Origin: Hydrogenophaga aromaticivorans
GTDB lineage: Bacteria; Pseudomonadota; Gammaproteobacteria; Burkholderiales; Burkholderiaceae_C
DNA: 64,000 bases
Reading direction: 5' to 3'
Assembly (NCBI RefSeq): GCF_013387465.1
Contig: NZ_VYGV01000025.1
Coordinates: 62,001-126,000, forward strand
Below the pieces are notes generated by a model. That model saw nothing but the letters and a program-made list of their open reading frames with translations. It ran no database searches and was not told the origin of the DNA. A program made the translations under genes and the position numbers. Shown piece by piece: positions 38,346-48,049 of the stretch. How positions within the stretch are numbered: position 1 is the first letter of the stretch; the number at the start of each line of letters is the position of its first letter.

Positions 38346-39929
38346 ATGCACGATACTTCTGCACCCCTGATGACCACCGACACAACGATGAACGCCTTGC
38401 ACCCCGCGCCGCCCAAAATGCCGCTCCTGGGGTGGTTGCTCACCTTTGTCCTCTGTGCCGTTCTGAGTTTTTTTGCCGCCGACCACATCAAGGGCGACAG
38501 CATCAAGGGTGATGCGACGCAAAACCTGGTGATCAGCTACAACCTCTACCACCACGGCGATTTTTCACGCGGCGGCCAGCACACACACCATGTGCCGACC
38601 AGCTTCCGGGAACCCCTGCCGCCGTTTGTCACCGCCGCCTACCTGAAGCTGTTTTTCCACCCCGACCAGCCATACGACTTCGAGTCCTGGCACAACGGTG
38701 CCCACACCCGTCTCATCAAACTGGGCAATCTGTTCTGGGTCTTTGGCGGACTGCTCGCCACCGCCTTGATCGTTTTCAGCCTCACGGCCAGCCCGGTCGC
38801 TGTGCTGCTGGGCCTGGGTCTGAACTTCACCTGGTTTTTTGGCAGCCCTTTCGTCATCAATTCGCTCTACACCGAGCTGCCCGCAGCCACGCTGATGCTC
38901 TGGGCGTCCTTCTTTCTGCTGCGATCCCGGCACAGCAATACCCGGTGGTCGTTGACCCTGGCCGGGGTGTTCCTCGGTCTGTTGTGCCTGACCAAGGCCG
39001 TCTTCATTTATGTGGCGCCCGTGGCGGCCGTGTTGTTCGCCCTGATGCTGGCACGGGAACAGCACCCCGGCGGCTGGCTGCGCGCCTGGGGGCGTTCGTC
39101 TGCGTGGCTGATGCTGTGCGCCGCCCTCGTGGTTGCGCCCTGGATACTGCGCAACCAGTTGCGCCTGGGGACCGCCGAGGTGTCCTCGGGACGCTCCGGC
39201 TATGTGAGCTTCAAGCGCGCGATGATGAACCAGATGAGCGCTGAAGAGCTGCGCTACGCCTATTTCAATTTTGGTCCGCCGCTCTACAAGAGCTTGGTCA
39301 GCGAAACGGATTGGGGTCGTTTTCGGCCTGAAGACCTGCAGCGCGGCGGCGCGCTGAACCGGCTGAACTATTTCGACCCGGCCTACATCCGCGAGGAAAA
39401 GACCGCTGTGGCCCTGGGGCAGCCGGAACGGGCCACCACCTTCTATTACAAACCGGCGGCGATCTACCGCCAGCTGGTGAATATGCTGGTTGCAGGCGGA
39501 CACCCCAAGCCACATGAGACCGCCGACCGCATCATGCAGCGCGAGGCCTTGAAACAGTTCGCAAGCCACCCGCTGCAACACCTCAGGATGACGCTGCTGG
39601 TGTTCTGGCGCGGCTTCTGGGCCCTGATGGCCAACACACCGCTGCCCTTTTCCCAGGACCAGGTCATAGGCCCTCTGGCCACCACGCTGAGCAACCTCGC
39701 CGCCGGCGCCGCCCTGTTCGGCGTTTTCCTCTCGGCCTTGCTGCGACGCCGGACCGCCTCTCTGGCCATCAGTGTCTTGCCGGTCTGCATGATGGGCTTG
39801 TACGCCTTGCTGTCGCACAACCTGCCCCGTTTCACCGAACCCGCGGTCCCCCTGATGTTCATCAGTGTGCTCTGGGTGACCCAGCACGCCTTGGCAGGCA
39901 AACGCCGCGCCACACTGCCTGCGCCTTGA
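38346..39929 (+). CDS. GT-C-like polytopic membrane protein, paralog 2
   Basis: A 527-residue protein closely related to its upstream neighbour. Shared blocks are KGDATQNL, SFREPLPP, NGAHTRLIKLGNLFWVF, INSLYTELPAATLMLW, GVFLGLLCLTKAVF, SSGRSGYVSFKRAM and LLVFWRGFWAL. The reading frame is open far upstream through paralog 1, but the family homology starts only at about residue 27 here, so the start lies at 38346 or at the ATGs at 38370 or 38388. As with paralog 1, a role as periplasmic lipid-linked-sugar glycosyltransferase is inferred from topology and context. Confidence 0.7.
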   Translation: MHDTSAPLMTTDTTMNALHPAPPKMPLLGWLLTFVLCAVLSFFAADHIKGDSIKGDATQNLVISYNLYHHGDFSRGGQHTHHVPTSFREPLPPFVTAAYLKLFFHPDQPYDFESWHNGAHTRLIKLGNLFWVFGGLLATALIVFSLTASPVAVLLGLGLNFTWFFGSPFVINSLYTELPAATLMLWASFFLLRSRHSNTRWSLTLAGVFLGLLCLTKAVFIYVAPVAAVLFALMLAREQHPGGWLRAWGRSSAWLMLCAALVVAPWILRNQLRLGTAEVSSGRSGYVSFKRAMMNQMSAEELRYAYFNFGPPLYKSLVSETDWGRFRPEDLQRGGALNRLNYFDPAYIREEKTAVALGQPERATTFYYKPAAIYRQLVNMLVAGGHPKPHETADRIMQREALKQFASHPLQHLRMTLLVFWRGFWALMANTPLPFSQDQVIGPLATTLSNLAAGAALFGVFLSALLRRRTASLAISVLPVCMMGLYALLSHNLPRFTEPAVPLMFISVLWVTQHALAGKRRATLPAP

Positions 39930-40195
39930 GCACGGGTACCGCAAGGACCGGGTGGGCTGGGGGCGACAAGGTATCATCGGGGGTGCGAATTTGACCGGTC
40001 CTGGGCACGCCCCGCCCGGCTGATCAGGCCCCACAGACCCGGCATCCATGGCCCTGCGCGCCGACCGGCGGGCCCGCGTCAGCGCCGCACAACCGCTCTC
40101 CATTTCGCATTGAACGACCCTGCTCCCCGGCCCTTCCAAAATACACCTGAGCATCCGCACGCACCGAAACCTGGCCATCGCCCTGGCCTGACAAC

Positions 40196-41257
40196 ATGAA
40201 AATTCTCTATGTGGCCGGCAGGGAACTGGCGTATTCGCGCACCCGCATCATCATCAAAGCCTTGACCGAACGAGGGCACGAAGTCACGACCTGCCTTCCT
40301 CCCGACAAGTCGTTCAAGCACTACCCAGGCCTGTTGCTGAAAACCCTGCTGCAAGCGCCTCGGCACGACGTCGTCTTGACCGGCTTCTACGGCCAGCTGC
40401 TCACCCCCCTGGTGCGCCTGCTGACCTGGAAGCCGATCGTGTTCGACATGTACATCACGACCTACGACACCATGGTGTTTGACCGGGAAAAGGCCAGACC
40501 CGGTTCGCTGAAAGCCAAGCTCTACGCCCTGTCCGACTGGTTGTCGTACAAAGCCGCCAACGTGTCCATCCTGGACAGCAACCACGTGATCGCCCACTTC
40601 GGCGAATACGCCCGCTCCAGCACGAGCAAGCTGCGCCGCCTGTTCCTGGCCGTCGACAACACCGTCATCTACCCCCGGGAACGCCAGCAGAAGCACGAAG
40701 CTTTCCTGGTGCATTTCCACGGTGAGTACATCCCGTTCCATGGCGTCAAACACATCTTCCAGGCCGCCAAACTGCTGGAAAACGAGAATGTCGCGTTCCA
40801 GATCATTGGTCGTGGCCTGACCTTTGAGCAAGACATGGCCCTGCTCAAGGAACTGAACGTCCAGAACGTGAAGATCCTGGACCCGGTTCCCTACGCCGGA
40901 CTGGCGACCCACATGGCGGAGGCCGATGTGTGTCTGGGCATCTTTGGCGACAACATGCGGGCCGAGCTGGTGCTGACCAACAAGGTCAACGAAGCGATCG
41001 GCATGGCCAAACCGCTGATCACACGCCGCAACGCACCGGTTCAGGAGCTGCTGCAGCACAAGGAGAGCGTGTACCTGGTGGACGCCGCCAGCCCCCGTGC
41101 GATCGCCGATGCCATCCTCGAGCTCCAGCGCGATGAAGGCCTGCGCCAAAAGATCGCCGAAAACGGTCATCGGCGCTTTCTCGAACACGGCACCATTCAG
41201 AAGCTTGGTGAAGGACTGGAAGCCATCCTGAATGAAGTCGTGAGCAAAAAGGCCTGA
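40196..41257 (+). CDS. GT4-like glycosyltransferase
   Basis: A 353-residue GT-B fold protein. The N-terminal domain begins ILYVAGRELAYSRTRIIIKALTE, and the C-terminal domain carries FHGEYIPFHGVKHIFQAA, VAFQIIGRG, the donor-site region MAEADVCLGIFGDN and VNEAIGMAKPLITR. Acceptor and donor sugars cannot be read from the sequence. The 266-bp gap in front of it (39930-40195) has GC-rich sequence with no recognisable gene, and may hold an internal promoter. Confidence 0.82.
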   Translation: MKILYVAGRELAYSRTRIIIKALTERGHEVTTCLPPDKSFKHYPGLLLKTLLQAPRHDVVLTGFYGQLLTPLVRLLTWKPIVFDMYITTYDTMVFDREKARPGSLKAKLYALSDWLSYKAANVSILDSNHVIAHFGEYARSSTSKLRRLFLAVDNTVIYPRERQQKHEAFLVHFHGEYIPFHGVKHIFQAAKLLENENVAFQIIGRGLTFEQDMALLKELNVQNVKILDPVPYAGLATHMAEADVCLGIFGDNMRAELVLTNKVNEAIGMAKPLITRRNAPVQELLQHKESVYLVDAASPRAIADAILELQRDEGLRQKIAENGHRRFLEHGTIQKLGEGLEAILNEVVSKKA

Positions 41258-41299
41258 GCCCACACACCAGAGAAGTCGCTGGGTCGGCCTGGCTACCGC

Positions 41300-42259
41300 A
41301 TGAACCTCAAAAAAGTCCTCTTCAAGATCGTCTCGTATGGGCTGGTGTCCGTTGCGGTGGTCTATTTCGGCCTGCAACTCAACCGGCATCTGGCCGACAT
41401 TCCGCCGATAGACTGGTCCTTCGCGATCATCCTGACGCTGGTGCTGTCGATCCTGGTCACAGCGTTGAACACCCTCACCATCGCCCTCAACTGGCGCCTG
41501 TTGCTCAGGGATCAGGATGTGCATGTCTCGCTGCTGCACGTCTGGCAGATGGTGGCGGTTTCGCAGATCGGCAAATACCTGCCGGGCAATGTGGGCCATT
41601 TCGCCGGCCGGGCGGTGCTGGGCAAGGAACAGGGCATTCCAATGGGCGTGACGGTGGCCACCACCTCGATCGAGACCATCTGGAACATCATCGTGGGTGC
41701 GGCGCTGACGCTGCTGGCACTAGCGCTGGGCATCGGCGGGTTCGAGTCGGTTCTGGAAGACAGCTTCGCGACGACCGAAATGCTGGTCGCACTGCTGCTG
41801 GTGTCGGTGGCCGCGCCCACGGTGGGCATCATGGTGATGAACCGGGTGTTTCCCCGGCTGAGCCTGAAGCTCGGTGGCGGATCCCTGGTCAAGCCCCCCC
41901 GGGTCGTGACCAGCCTGGTGGTGGGCGGGATCATCCTGTTCAACCTGTTCGTACTGGGCGCCGTGCTCAAACTGCAGGCCACGTCGGTCTTTCAGGCCCA
42001 CGGGGGCAACTTCTTCCTGTTTGCCCTGCTGTTCAGCGTGGCCTGGATCATCGGCTACGTGGTGCCCGGATCGCCGGGTGGCATGGGCGTGCGCGAGGCC
42101 ATGATGCTGCTGCTGTTCACCCCGGTCATTGGCGCCGGCGCGACCCTGGGCATTTCCGTCACAATGCGCGTCACCTCCATCCTGGGTGACGGGCTGGCCT
42201 TCCTGCTGGGCATGGTGAGCCTGAAAATGTCGCCGCCGCCCGTACAGAACCACCGCTGA
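41300..42259 (+). CDS. UPF0104/LPG synthase-like flippase domain membrane protein
   Basis: A 319-residue protein with about eight hydrophobic segments of the lysylphosphatidylglycerol synthase TM (UPF0104) superfamily. Family marks are WQMVAVSQIGKYLPGNVGHFAGRAVLGKEQ, the TSIETIWNIIVGA helix and VPGSPGGMGVREAMMLLL. No aminoacyl-transfer domain is attached. Such stand-alone domains occur in polysaccharide loci and are suspected lipid or lipid-linked-sugar translocators. Confidence 0.85.
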   Translation: MNLKKVLFKIVSYGLVSVAVVYFGLQLNRHLADIPPIDWSFAIILTLVLSILVTALNTLTIALNWRLLLRDQDVHVSLLHVWQMVAVSQIGKYLPGNVGHFAGRAVLGKEQGIPMGVTVATTSIETIWNIIVGAALTLLALALGIGGFESVLEDSFATTEMLVALLLVSVAAPTVGIMVMNRVFPRLSLKLGGGSLVKPPRVVTSLVVGGIILFNLFVLGAVLKLQATSVFQAHGGNFFLFALLFSVAWIIGYVVPGSPGGMGVREAMMLLLFTPVIGAGATLGISVTMRVTSILGDGLAFLLGMVSLKMSPPPVQNHR

Positions 42260-42290
42260 AACCGACCCTTTGTCGTCCACAAGTCCCACC

Positions 42291-43883
42291 ATGAACAACA
42301 GACCCTGGCCTGCGTACCTGGTGGCAACCCTGTTTGCGTGTCTGGCCGTGTTCCTGGCCATTTTTGTCACGCCGCCTGGTGATCTGCCAGACGAAACCGG
42401 GCACTACGCCTATGTGGTGGACATGACCAAGGGGCGGCCATTCCCCCTGCTGGGCAAGGCGGAGATACCGCCCACCATCTGGCGCGACATCGAAGGCGTG
42501 GTCGATCACCACCGGAAAAACTACATCGTCCAGCACCCCCCGCTGTACTACGGCATCGCCGCCATTCCCTACGCGATCGCTCACCAATTCACCGAAGACA
42601 AACAGATCCTCTCGCGTGCAGCGCGGCTGGTGTCGGCCTTGTCGCTCGGCTTGCTGGTGCTCGTCCTGTTCAGGATGCTGACGTTTCTGGGCATCGCCGA
42701 AGGGACGGCCCTGGCCGGTGCCTCACTGATCGGATTCATTCCGATGGTGACCCACCTCGCCTCGGGCATTTCCAACGATCTGTTTCTGACCTTGATGAGC
42801 GCCCTGGCGACGCTCTACCTGGTGAAATATGTGGTGGATGGTCACATCCGGCACGCCTACGCGTGTGCGTTCTGGCTGGCCTGCGCCGGGGCAACCAAGA
42901 TGACGGCGTGGATTCTGATCGCAGCCTACGTGGGCATTCTGTTGTTTGAGATGCGCAAACGGGGCCTGTTGTGGATCGGGCATGCGCTCGCTGTGTCGCT
43001 GCTGTCGGTCAGCACCGCGCTGTGGTGGATGCGGCGGAACATTTACCACTTTGGCGATCCCTTTTTCATCCATGGGTCGCACCTGAAGCAGAAGGTTTTT
43101 GACTACACCCTCCTGGACTTCTTCCGCCAGCAGCCGTTTTTCGAATGGCTGCTGTACCACTTCTACGCCTTGATCGGGTTTTCGGGCTATTGCCAGACAC
43201 CTCAGACCGCAGAACAGGTTCAACGCCTGTGCCACGGCGTCAAGCTGTTCCGGGTGGAAGGCCCGTCCTACTGGGTGTTCACCGCACTGGCGCTGGTCTG
43301 CGTGCTGGCGCTGCTGGCGGCCATCGCGCGAAACGCCTGGCGCGCGACGGCCGTTCGTCCAGAGCCGAAAGGCTGGATCAGCTTCCAGGCATGGGCGTCT
43401 TCCCTGTTGGGCAACGGGTCGGTTCGCAAGCTGCTCTTTGTCTTGCTGTTCACGCTGGGCACAGCTGGCGTGGCCTTTGCGCTGATGAACAGCCACAACT
43501 CCGCATGGAGGGTGACCGCACTGCCTTTTGGCGCCAGCTTTCTGCTGGCGTTTGCCGGCTTTCTGGGGCTCGCCAGCGTGTTCACGAGCGACCAGCCTCA
43601 ACACCGGCTGACCGCCTATGGCCCCCTGCTGCTGACGCTGTTCGTGGCACTGCTGTTTTACCAGGGCTACAAGGCCATCCTGTTGACGGGATCACCCCAC
43701 GGCATTCAGGGGCGCTACCTGCTGCCCTTTGTCCCCCTGTTGCTGGCTTCGTTCATGCTCGCCACCAAGACCTTCCGGTACCAGGCGCAACTGCTGTTCG
43801 TGATCTGCCTGGGCATGGGCTGGGCCTATGTCAACGCCTATGCCACCTATGTGATCCCATTCTTCCAATTCGTGCGGATATGA
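42291..43883 (+). CDS. DUF2142 family membrane protein
   Basis: A 530-residue protein with around eleven hydrophobic segments. The first extracytoplasmic loop has TPPGDLPDETGHYAYV (the P-DE-H pattern of DUF2142/GT-C-like proteins) and QHPPLYYG. The C-terminal part shows GIQGRYLLPFVPLLLASF. DUF2142 proteins are often encoded in cell-surface glycan loci and are suspected GT-C transferases. The ATG at 42291 is preferred to an upstream TTG. The next gene starts within its stop codon. Confidence 0.82.
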   Translation: MNNRPWPAYLVATLFACLAVFLAIFVTPPGDLPDETGHYAYVVDMTKGRPFPLLGKAEIPPTIWRDIEGVVDHHRKNYIVQHPPLYYGIAAIPYAIAHQFTEDKQILSRAARLVSALSLGLLVLVLFRMLTFLGIAEGTALAGASLIGFIPMVTHLASGISNDLFLTLMSALATLYLVKYVVDGHIRHAYACAFWLACAGATKMTAWILIAAYVGILLFEMRKRGLLWIGHALAVSLLSVSTALWWMRRNIYHFGDPFFIHGSHLKQKVFDYTLLDFFRQQPFFEWLLYHFYALIGFSGYCQTPQTAEQVQRLCHGVKLFRVEGPSYWVFTALALVCVLALLAAIARNAWRATAVRPEPKGWISFQAWASSLLGNGSVRKLLFVLLFTLGTAGVAFALMNSHNSAWRVTALPFGASFLLAFAGFLGLASVFTSDQPQHRLTAYGPLLLTLFVALLFYQGYKAILLTGSPHGIQGRYLLPFVPLLLASFMLATKTFRYQAQLLFVICLGMGWAYVNAYATYVIPFFQFVRI

Positions 43884-44542
43884 GCAAACTCATCAAGACC
43901 TTGCTGCTCACTGCGGCGCTGTTCGCCGGGTTTGCCGCGTTGACCTGGTCGCTCAGCAAAGACAAGGTGCCGTACTTCGGCAACACGATGGTGCTGGACC
44001 AGAAGGAAATCACCGCCATCTCACCTGTGGGGCCGTTCGGCGGGTCATTTCTGCTGAGCCAGAAAATGGACATGGGTCACATCAATTTCCGTGACGAATT
44101 CCTGGATCGGCCCATCTGCCTGTCGCTGTTCCTGGACAAGAACTTCCCCCACTTCAAGCACGTGCCCTTCAAACTGGCCCTGGTTGGCGACAACCTGAAT
44201 GTGGTCAAGGTACTCAGCACGGCCGTGATCAAGGACGACTTTGGTCGCATCTGCTTCGACGACACCACGCTGGGCCAGCTGAAGGACCAGCAGGTTTCCA
44301 TCCAGATTTCAGCCGAATCGCCCTCCCAGACCAACATCGCCCGGGTGATCATGACGCCCCACAAGAAGGGGGCCCCCGCCGAGATCGACGGCGTCGCATC
44401 CAATCTGTCCCTCCCCTTTACGCTCGAAGTCCGGCAACCCATTTCCAGGCACCAGTGGATGTCCTTCGTGGTCATCAACCTGATCGTCAGCCTGGTGCTT
44501 GCGATCGTGTTCGTGCAATCTTTCTCAAGAACCCGTTCCTGA
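43880..44542 (+). CDS. Unknown periplasmic-facing protein bracketed by two membrane segments
   Basis: A 220-residue protein I do not recognise. One hydrophobic segment lies near each end (about 6-23 and 195-214), and the intervening about 165 residues are hydrophilic and beta-rich, so the middle domain is predicted to face the periplasm. It starts inside the stop of the DUF2142 gene (ATGA), implying the two proteins act together, perhaps as a transferase and its accessory subunit. Confidence 0.7.
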   Translation: MSKLIKTLLLTAALFAGFAALTWSLSKDKVPYFGNTMVLDQKEITAISPVGPFGGSFLLSQKMDMGHINFRDEFLDRPICLSLFLDKNFPHFKHVPFKLALVGDNLNVVKVLSTAVIKDDFGRICFDDTTLGQLKDQQVSIQISAESPSQTNIARVIMTPHKKGAPAEIDGVASNLSLPFTLEVRQPISRHQWMSFVVINLIVSLVLAIVFVQSFSRTRS

Positions 44543-44598
44543 AGCGCCTGGGCGCGCTTCCACCTCCACTCCAGAGACTCACCTTCAAGGACATACCC

Positions 44599-45663
44599 AT
44601 GATTTTGGTAACAGGGGCCGCTGGCTTCATCGGATCGAACTTTGTGATTGACTGGCTGGCCCAGAGCGGCGAGGCCGTGGTCAATCTGGACAAGCTGACC
44701 TACGCCGGCAACCCCGAAAATCTCAAGAACCTGCAAGGCGACGCACGGCATGTGTTCGTGCAGGGCGATATCGGCGACCGGGCACTGGTTGACCAGCTGC
44801 TGAAAGACCATGCCCCCCGCGCCGTGGTGAACTTTGCAGCCGAGAGCCACGTGGACCGGTCGATTCATGGCCCCGGCGAGTTCATCCAGACCAACGTGGT
44901 CGGGACCTTCAACCTGCTGGAGTCGGTGCGTGCCCACTGGACAGCGCTGGGCGACGCCGACAAGGCCGCCTTCCGTTTCCTGCACGTGTCCACCGATGAG
45001 GTCTATGGCACCCTGGGCCCCGACGATGCGCCGTTCACCGAGACCACCCCCTTCGCGCCGAACAGCCCGTATTCGGCATCCAAGGCATCGTCTGACCACC
45101 TGGTGCGCGCCTACCACCACACCTACGGCATCCCGGTCCTGACCACCAACTGCTCCAACAACTACGGCCCGTACCACTTCCCCGAAAAGCTCATCCCGCT
45201 GGTGATCGTCAATGCCCTGCAGGGCAAGCCCCTGCCGATCTATGGCGATGGACAGCAGGTGCGCGACTGGCTGTTCGTGAAGGACCATTGCAGCGCCATC
45301 CGCCGCGTGCTGGAAGCGGGCCAGCCCGGCGAAACCTACAACGTGGGTGGCTGGAACGAGATGGCCAACATCGAGATCGTGCAAAAGGTCTGCGCCCTGC
45401 TCGACGAATTCCGCCCGCGGGCCGATGGCAAGCCCTACAACGAACAGATCACCTACGTGAAAGACCGCCCGGGTCACGATCGCCGTTACGCCATCGACGC
45501 CCGGAAGATCCACACGGAACTGGGCTGGAAGCCGGTCGAGACCTTTGAAAGCGGCATCCGCAAGACGGTGCAGTGGTACCTCGACAACCCCGAGTGGGTG
45601 GCCCATGTGCAAAGTGGTGCCTACCGCAACTGGATCGGCACGCAATACGGTGCCGCTGCATGA
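44599..45663 (+). CDS. rfbB: dTDP-glucose 4,6-dehydratase
   Basis: A 354-residue SDR enzyme, second step in dTDP-L-rhamnose synthesis. Landmarks are [24 protein letters not shown], the catalytic STDEVYG and [10 protein letters not shown] (Tyr-x-x-x-Lys), and [12 protein letters not shown]. It opens the rmlBDAC block; its stop overlaps the rfbD start (ATGA). The start at 44599 follows the preceding stop by 56 bp. Also called rmlB. Confidence 0.97.
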   Translation: MILVTGAAGFIGSNFVIDWLAQSGEAVVNLDKLTYAGNPENLKNLQGDARHVFVQGDIGDRALVDQLLKDHAPRAVVNFAAESHVDRSIHGPGEFIQTNVVGTFNLLESVRAHWTALGDADKAAFRFLHVSTDEVYGTLGPDDAPFTETTPFAPNSPYSASKASSDHLVRAYHHTYGIPVLTTNCSNNYGPYHFPEKLIPLVIVNALQGKPLPIYGDGQQVRDWLFVKDHCSAIRRVLEAGQPGETYNVGGWNEMANIEIVQKVCALLDEFRPRADGKPYNEQITYVKDRPGHDRRYAIDARKIHTELGWKPVETFESGIRKTVQWYLDNPEWVAHVQSGAYRNWIGTQYGAAA

Positions 45664-46547
45664 ACATTCTCCTGACCGGCAAGAATGGTCAGCTGGGCTT
45701 TGAACTGCAGCGGTCGCTGGCGCCGCTGGGTCGGGTGTTTGCGGTCGACTCCAGCGACTGCGACCTCGAAGACAGCGAAGCCGTGCGCGAGCTGGTGCGC
45801 CGGGTCCGACCGCAGGTGGTGGTGAACCCTGCGGCGTTCACGGCGGTGGATCTGGCCGAGTCCCATGCGGACAAAGCCATGGCCGTGAATGCCGTGGCGC
45901 CCGGCGTGCTCGGCGAAGAAGCGCATCGGCTGGGCGCACCGGTGATCCACTTCTCGACCGACTACGTGTTCGACGGTGAGAAAGGGGCGCCTTATGTCGA
46001 GGACGATGCCCCCCAGCCGCAGTCGGTTTATGGTCGCAGCAAGCTCCTGGGAGAAATCGCGCTAAGGCAGGCCTGTCCCAAGCACCTCATCCTGCGCACC
46101 AGCTGGGTGTTCGGGGCGCATGGACAGAACTTCGCCAAGACCATGTTGCGGCTCGCCCAAGAGCGCAGCGAGCTGCGCGTGGTGTCCGACCAGATCGGCG
46201 CCCCCACGTCGGCTGCGCTGCTGGCCGATCTCACGGCCCATCTGGTGCGCCAGCTCCAGCAGTCCGACCACGCCTCTTTTCCTTTCGGGCTCTACCACGT
46301 GACGGCCTCTGGCGAGACCTCCTGGCACGCGTACGCCCGGTACGTTCTGGAACAGGCGACAATCAAGGGTTACGAACTGCGGACGAGCCCGGACCGGGTG
46401 ATGCCCATCACCACCGACGCCTACCCCACACTGGCCAAACGTCCACGGGACTCCCGGCTGGATTCGTCCAGGTTCAAACGCAGCTTCGCCCTGGAATTAC
46501 CCCACTGGGAGCAAGGCTTGAACCACATACTGCAACAGATCTTATGA
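45660..46547 (+). CDS. rfbD: dTDP-4-dehydrorhamnose reductase
   Basis: A 295-residue SDR completing dTDP-L-rhamnose. Landmarks are [38 protein letters not shown] and YGRSKLLGE with the catalytic Tyr and Lys. ATGA overlaps join it to rfbB upstream and rfbA downstream. Also called rmlD. Confidence 0.96.
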   Translation: MNILLTGKNGQLGFELQRSLAPLGRVFAVDSSDCDLEDSEAVRELVRRVRPQVVVNPAAFTAVDLAESHADKAMAVNAVAPGVLGEEAHRLGAPVIHFSTDYVFDGEKGAPYVEDDAPQPQSVYGRSKLLGEIALRQACPKHLILRTSWVFGAHGQNFAKTMLRLAQERSELRVVSDQIGAPTSAALLADLTAHLVRQLQQSDHASFPFGLYHVTASGETSWHAYARYVLEQATIKGYELRTSPDRVMPITTDAYPTLAKRPRDSRLDSSRFKRSFALELPHWEQGLNHILQQIL

Positions 46548-47434
46548 GCACCTCTCAACGCAAAGGCATCATCCTGGCTGGCGGGTCCGGCACACGCCTC
46601 TACCCGGTCACACAGGCGGTGAGCAAGCAACTCATGCCCGTGTATGACAAGCCGATGGTCTACTACCCCTTGAGCACCCTGATGCTGGCGGGTATCCGTG
46701 ACATCCTGGTGATTTCGACACCGCACGACACGCCCCGCTTCCAGGAGCTGCTGGGCGACGGCAGCCAGTGGGGCCTGAACCTGGAATATGCGGTCCAGCC
46801 CAGCCCGGACGGCCTCGCCCAGGCCTTCGTGATTGGTGAAAAATTCATAGGTGACAGCCCCTCTTCCCTGGTGCTCGGCGACAACATCTTCTACGGCCAC
46901 GATTTCGCCGCCTTGCTTCACAACGCCGGTCAGCGCACCGAAGGCGCCACGGTGTTCGCCTACCACGTGACCGACCCGGAGCGCTATGGCGTGGCCGAAT
47001 TTGACCCGTCGGGCAAGGTGCTGAGCCTGGAAGAAAAGCCGAAGCACCCCAAAAGCAACTACGCGGTCACGGGCCTGTATTTCTACGACAACGATGTGGC
47101 CCGCCTGGCCAAGGACCTTAAACCGTCCCCCCGCGGCGAGCTGGAGATCACCGATCTCAACCGCCTGTACCTGGAAGCCAACAAGCTGCAGGTGGAGGTG
47201 ATGGGCCGGGGCTACGCCTGGCTGGACACCGGCACCCACGACAGCCTGCTCGAAGCGGGCCAGTTCATCGCCACGCTGGAAAAGCGCCAGGGCCTCAAGG
47301 TCGCCTGCCCCGAAGAAATCGCCTACCGGCACCGCTGGATCGATGCCGGGCAGATGGAAGCCCTGATCAAGCCCCTGTCAAAGAACGGCTACGGTCAGTA
47401 CCTGCAACAGATCCTGCGGGAAGACGTGCGATAA
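46544..47434 (+). CDS. rfbA: Glucose-1-phosphate thymidylyltransferase
   Basis: A 296-residue nucleotidyltransferase making dTDP-glucose, the first committed step to dTDP-rhamnose. The signature [45 protein letters not shown] and [20 protein letters not shown] are all present. Start overlaps the rfbD stop by 4 bp; 3 bp separate it from rfbC. Also called rmlA. Confidence 0.97.
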   Translation: MSTSQRKGIILAGGSGTRLYPVTQAVSKQLMPVYDKPMVYYPLSTLMLAGIRDILVISTPHDTPRFQELLGDGSQWGLNLEYAVQPSPDGLAQAFVIGEKFIGDSPSSLVLGDNIFYGHDFAALLHNAGQRTEGATVFAYHVTDPERYGVAEFDPSGKVLSLEEKPKHPKSNYAVTGLYFYDNDVARLAKDLKPSPRGELEITDLNRLYLEANKLQVEVMGRGYAWLDTGTHDSLLEAGQFIATLEKRQGLKVACPEEIAYRHRWIDAGQMEALIKPLSKNGYGQYLQQILREDVR

Positions 47435-47437
47435 GCC

Positions 47438-47983
47438 ATGAAAGCCACACCGCTCGCCATTCCGGACGTCATTCTGTTTGAGCCCAAGGTCTTCGGAGAC
47501 GATCGTGGGTTCTTCTTCGAGAGCTTCAACCAGCTGCGCTTTGAAGAAGCCGTCGGCCGCAAGGTCGATTTCGTGCAGGACAACCACTCCAAGTCCGCGC
47601 GCCACGTGCTGCGCGGTCTGCACTACCAGATCCAGCAGGCCCAGGGCAAGCTGGTGCGCGTTGTTCAAGGCGAGGTCTTTGACGTGGCGGTGGACATCCG
47701 CCGCTCCTCACCGACCTGCGGTCAATGGGTGGGTGCCCATCTCAGCGGCGAAAACAAACACCAGCTCTGGATACCGGAAGGTTTTGCCCACGGTTTTCTG
47801 GTGCTGAGCGAGTCCGCAGAATTTCTGTACAAGACCACCAACTACTACGCGCCCGCCCACGAGCGCAGCATCGTCTGGAACGATCCGGACATCGGCATCC
47901 AGTGGCCGACCGATGCCGCGCCCTTGCTGTCCGGCAAGGACCAGGCCGGTGCCCTGCTGAAAAACGCCGACCTGTTCGACTGA
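47438..47983 (+). CDS. rfbC: dTDP-4-dehydrorhamnose 3,5-epimerase
   Basis: A 181-residue cupin epimerase. Landmarks are FFFESFNQLRFEEA, the catalytic histidine in HVLRGLHYQ, GEVFDVAVDIR, IPEGFAHGFLVLS and the tyrosine region YKTTNYYAP. It finishes the rmlBDAC set, so the cell has a full local supply of dTDP-L-rhamnose. Also called rmlC. Confidence 0.97.
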   Translation: MKATPLAIPDVILFEPKVFGDDRGFFFESFNQLRFEEAVGRKVDFVQDNHSKSARHVLRGLHYQIQQAQGKLVRVVQGEVFDVAVDIRRSSPTCGQWVGAHLSGENKHQLWIPEGFAHGFLVLSESAEFLYKTTNYYAPAHERSIVWNDPDIGIQWPTDAAPLLSGKDQAGALLKNADLFD

Positions 47984-48049
47984 TTCCACCACAAGGGCAA
48001 GCGCTATCGAACTGCATCCCGTTTTGAGTCCAGTGCGATACCGAAGACC

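Noticed and set aside
39930-40195. Small gene or tRNA in the gap before the GT4 gene at 40196
   Set aside because: No cloverleaf or coding signal on either strand; only GC-rich sequence and a weak TATCAT at 39972 without a -35.
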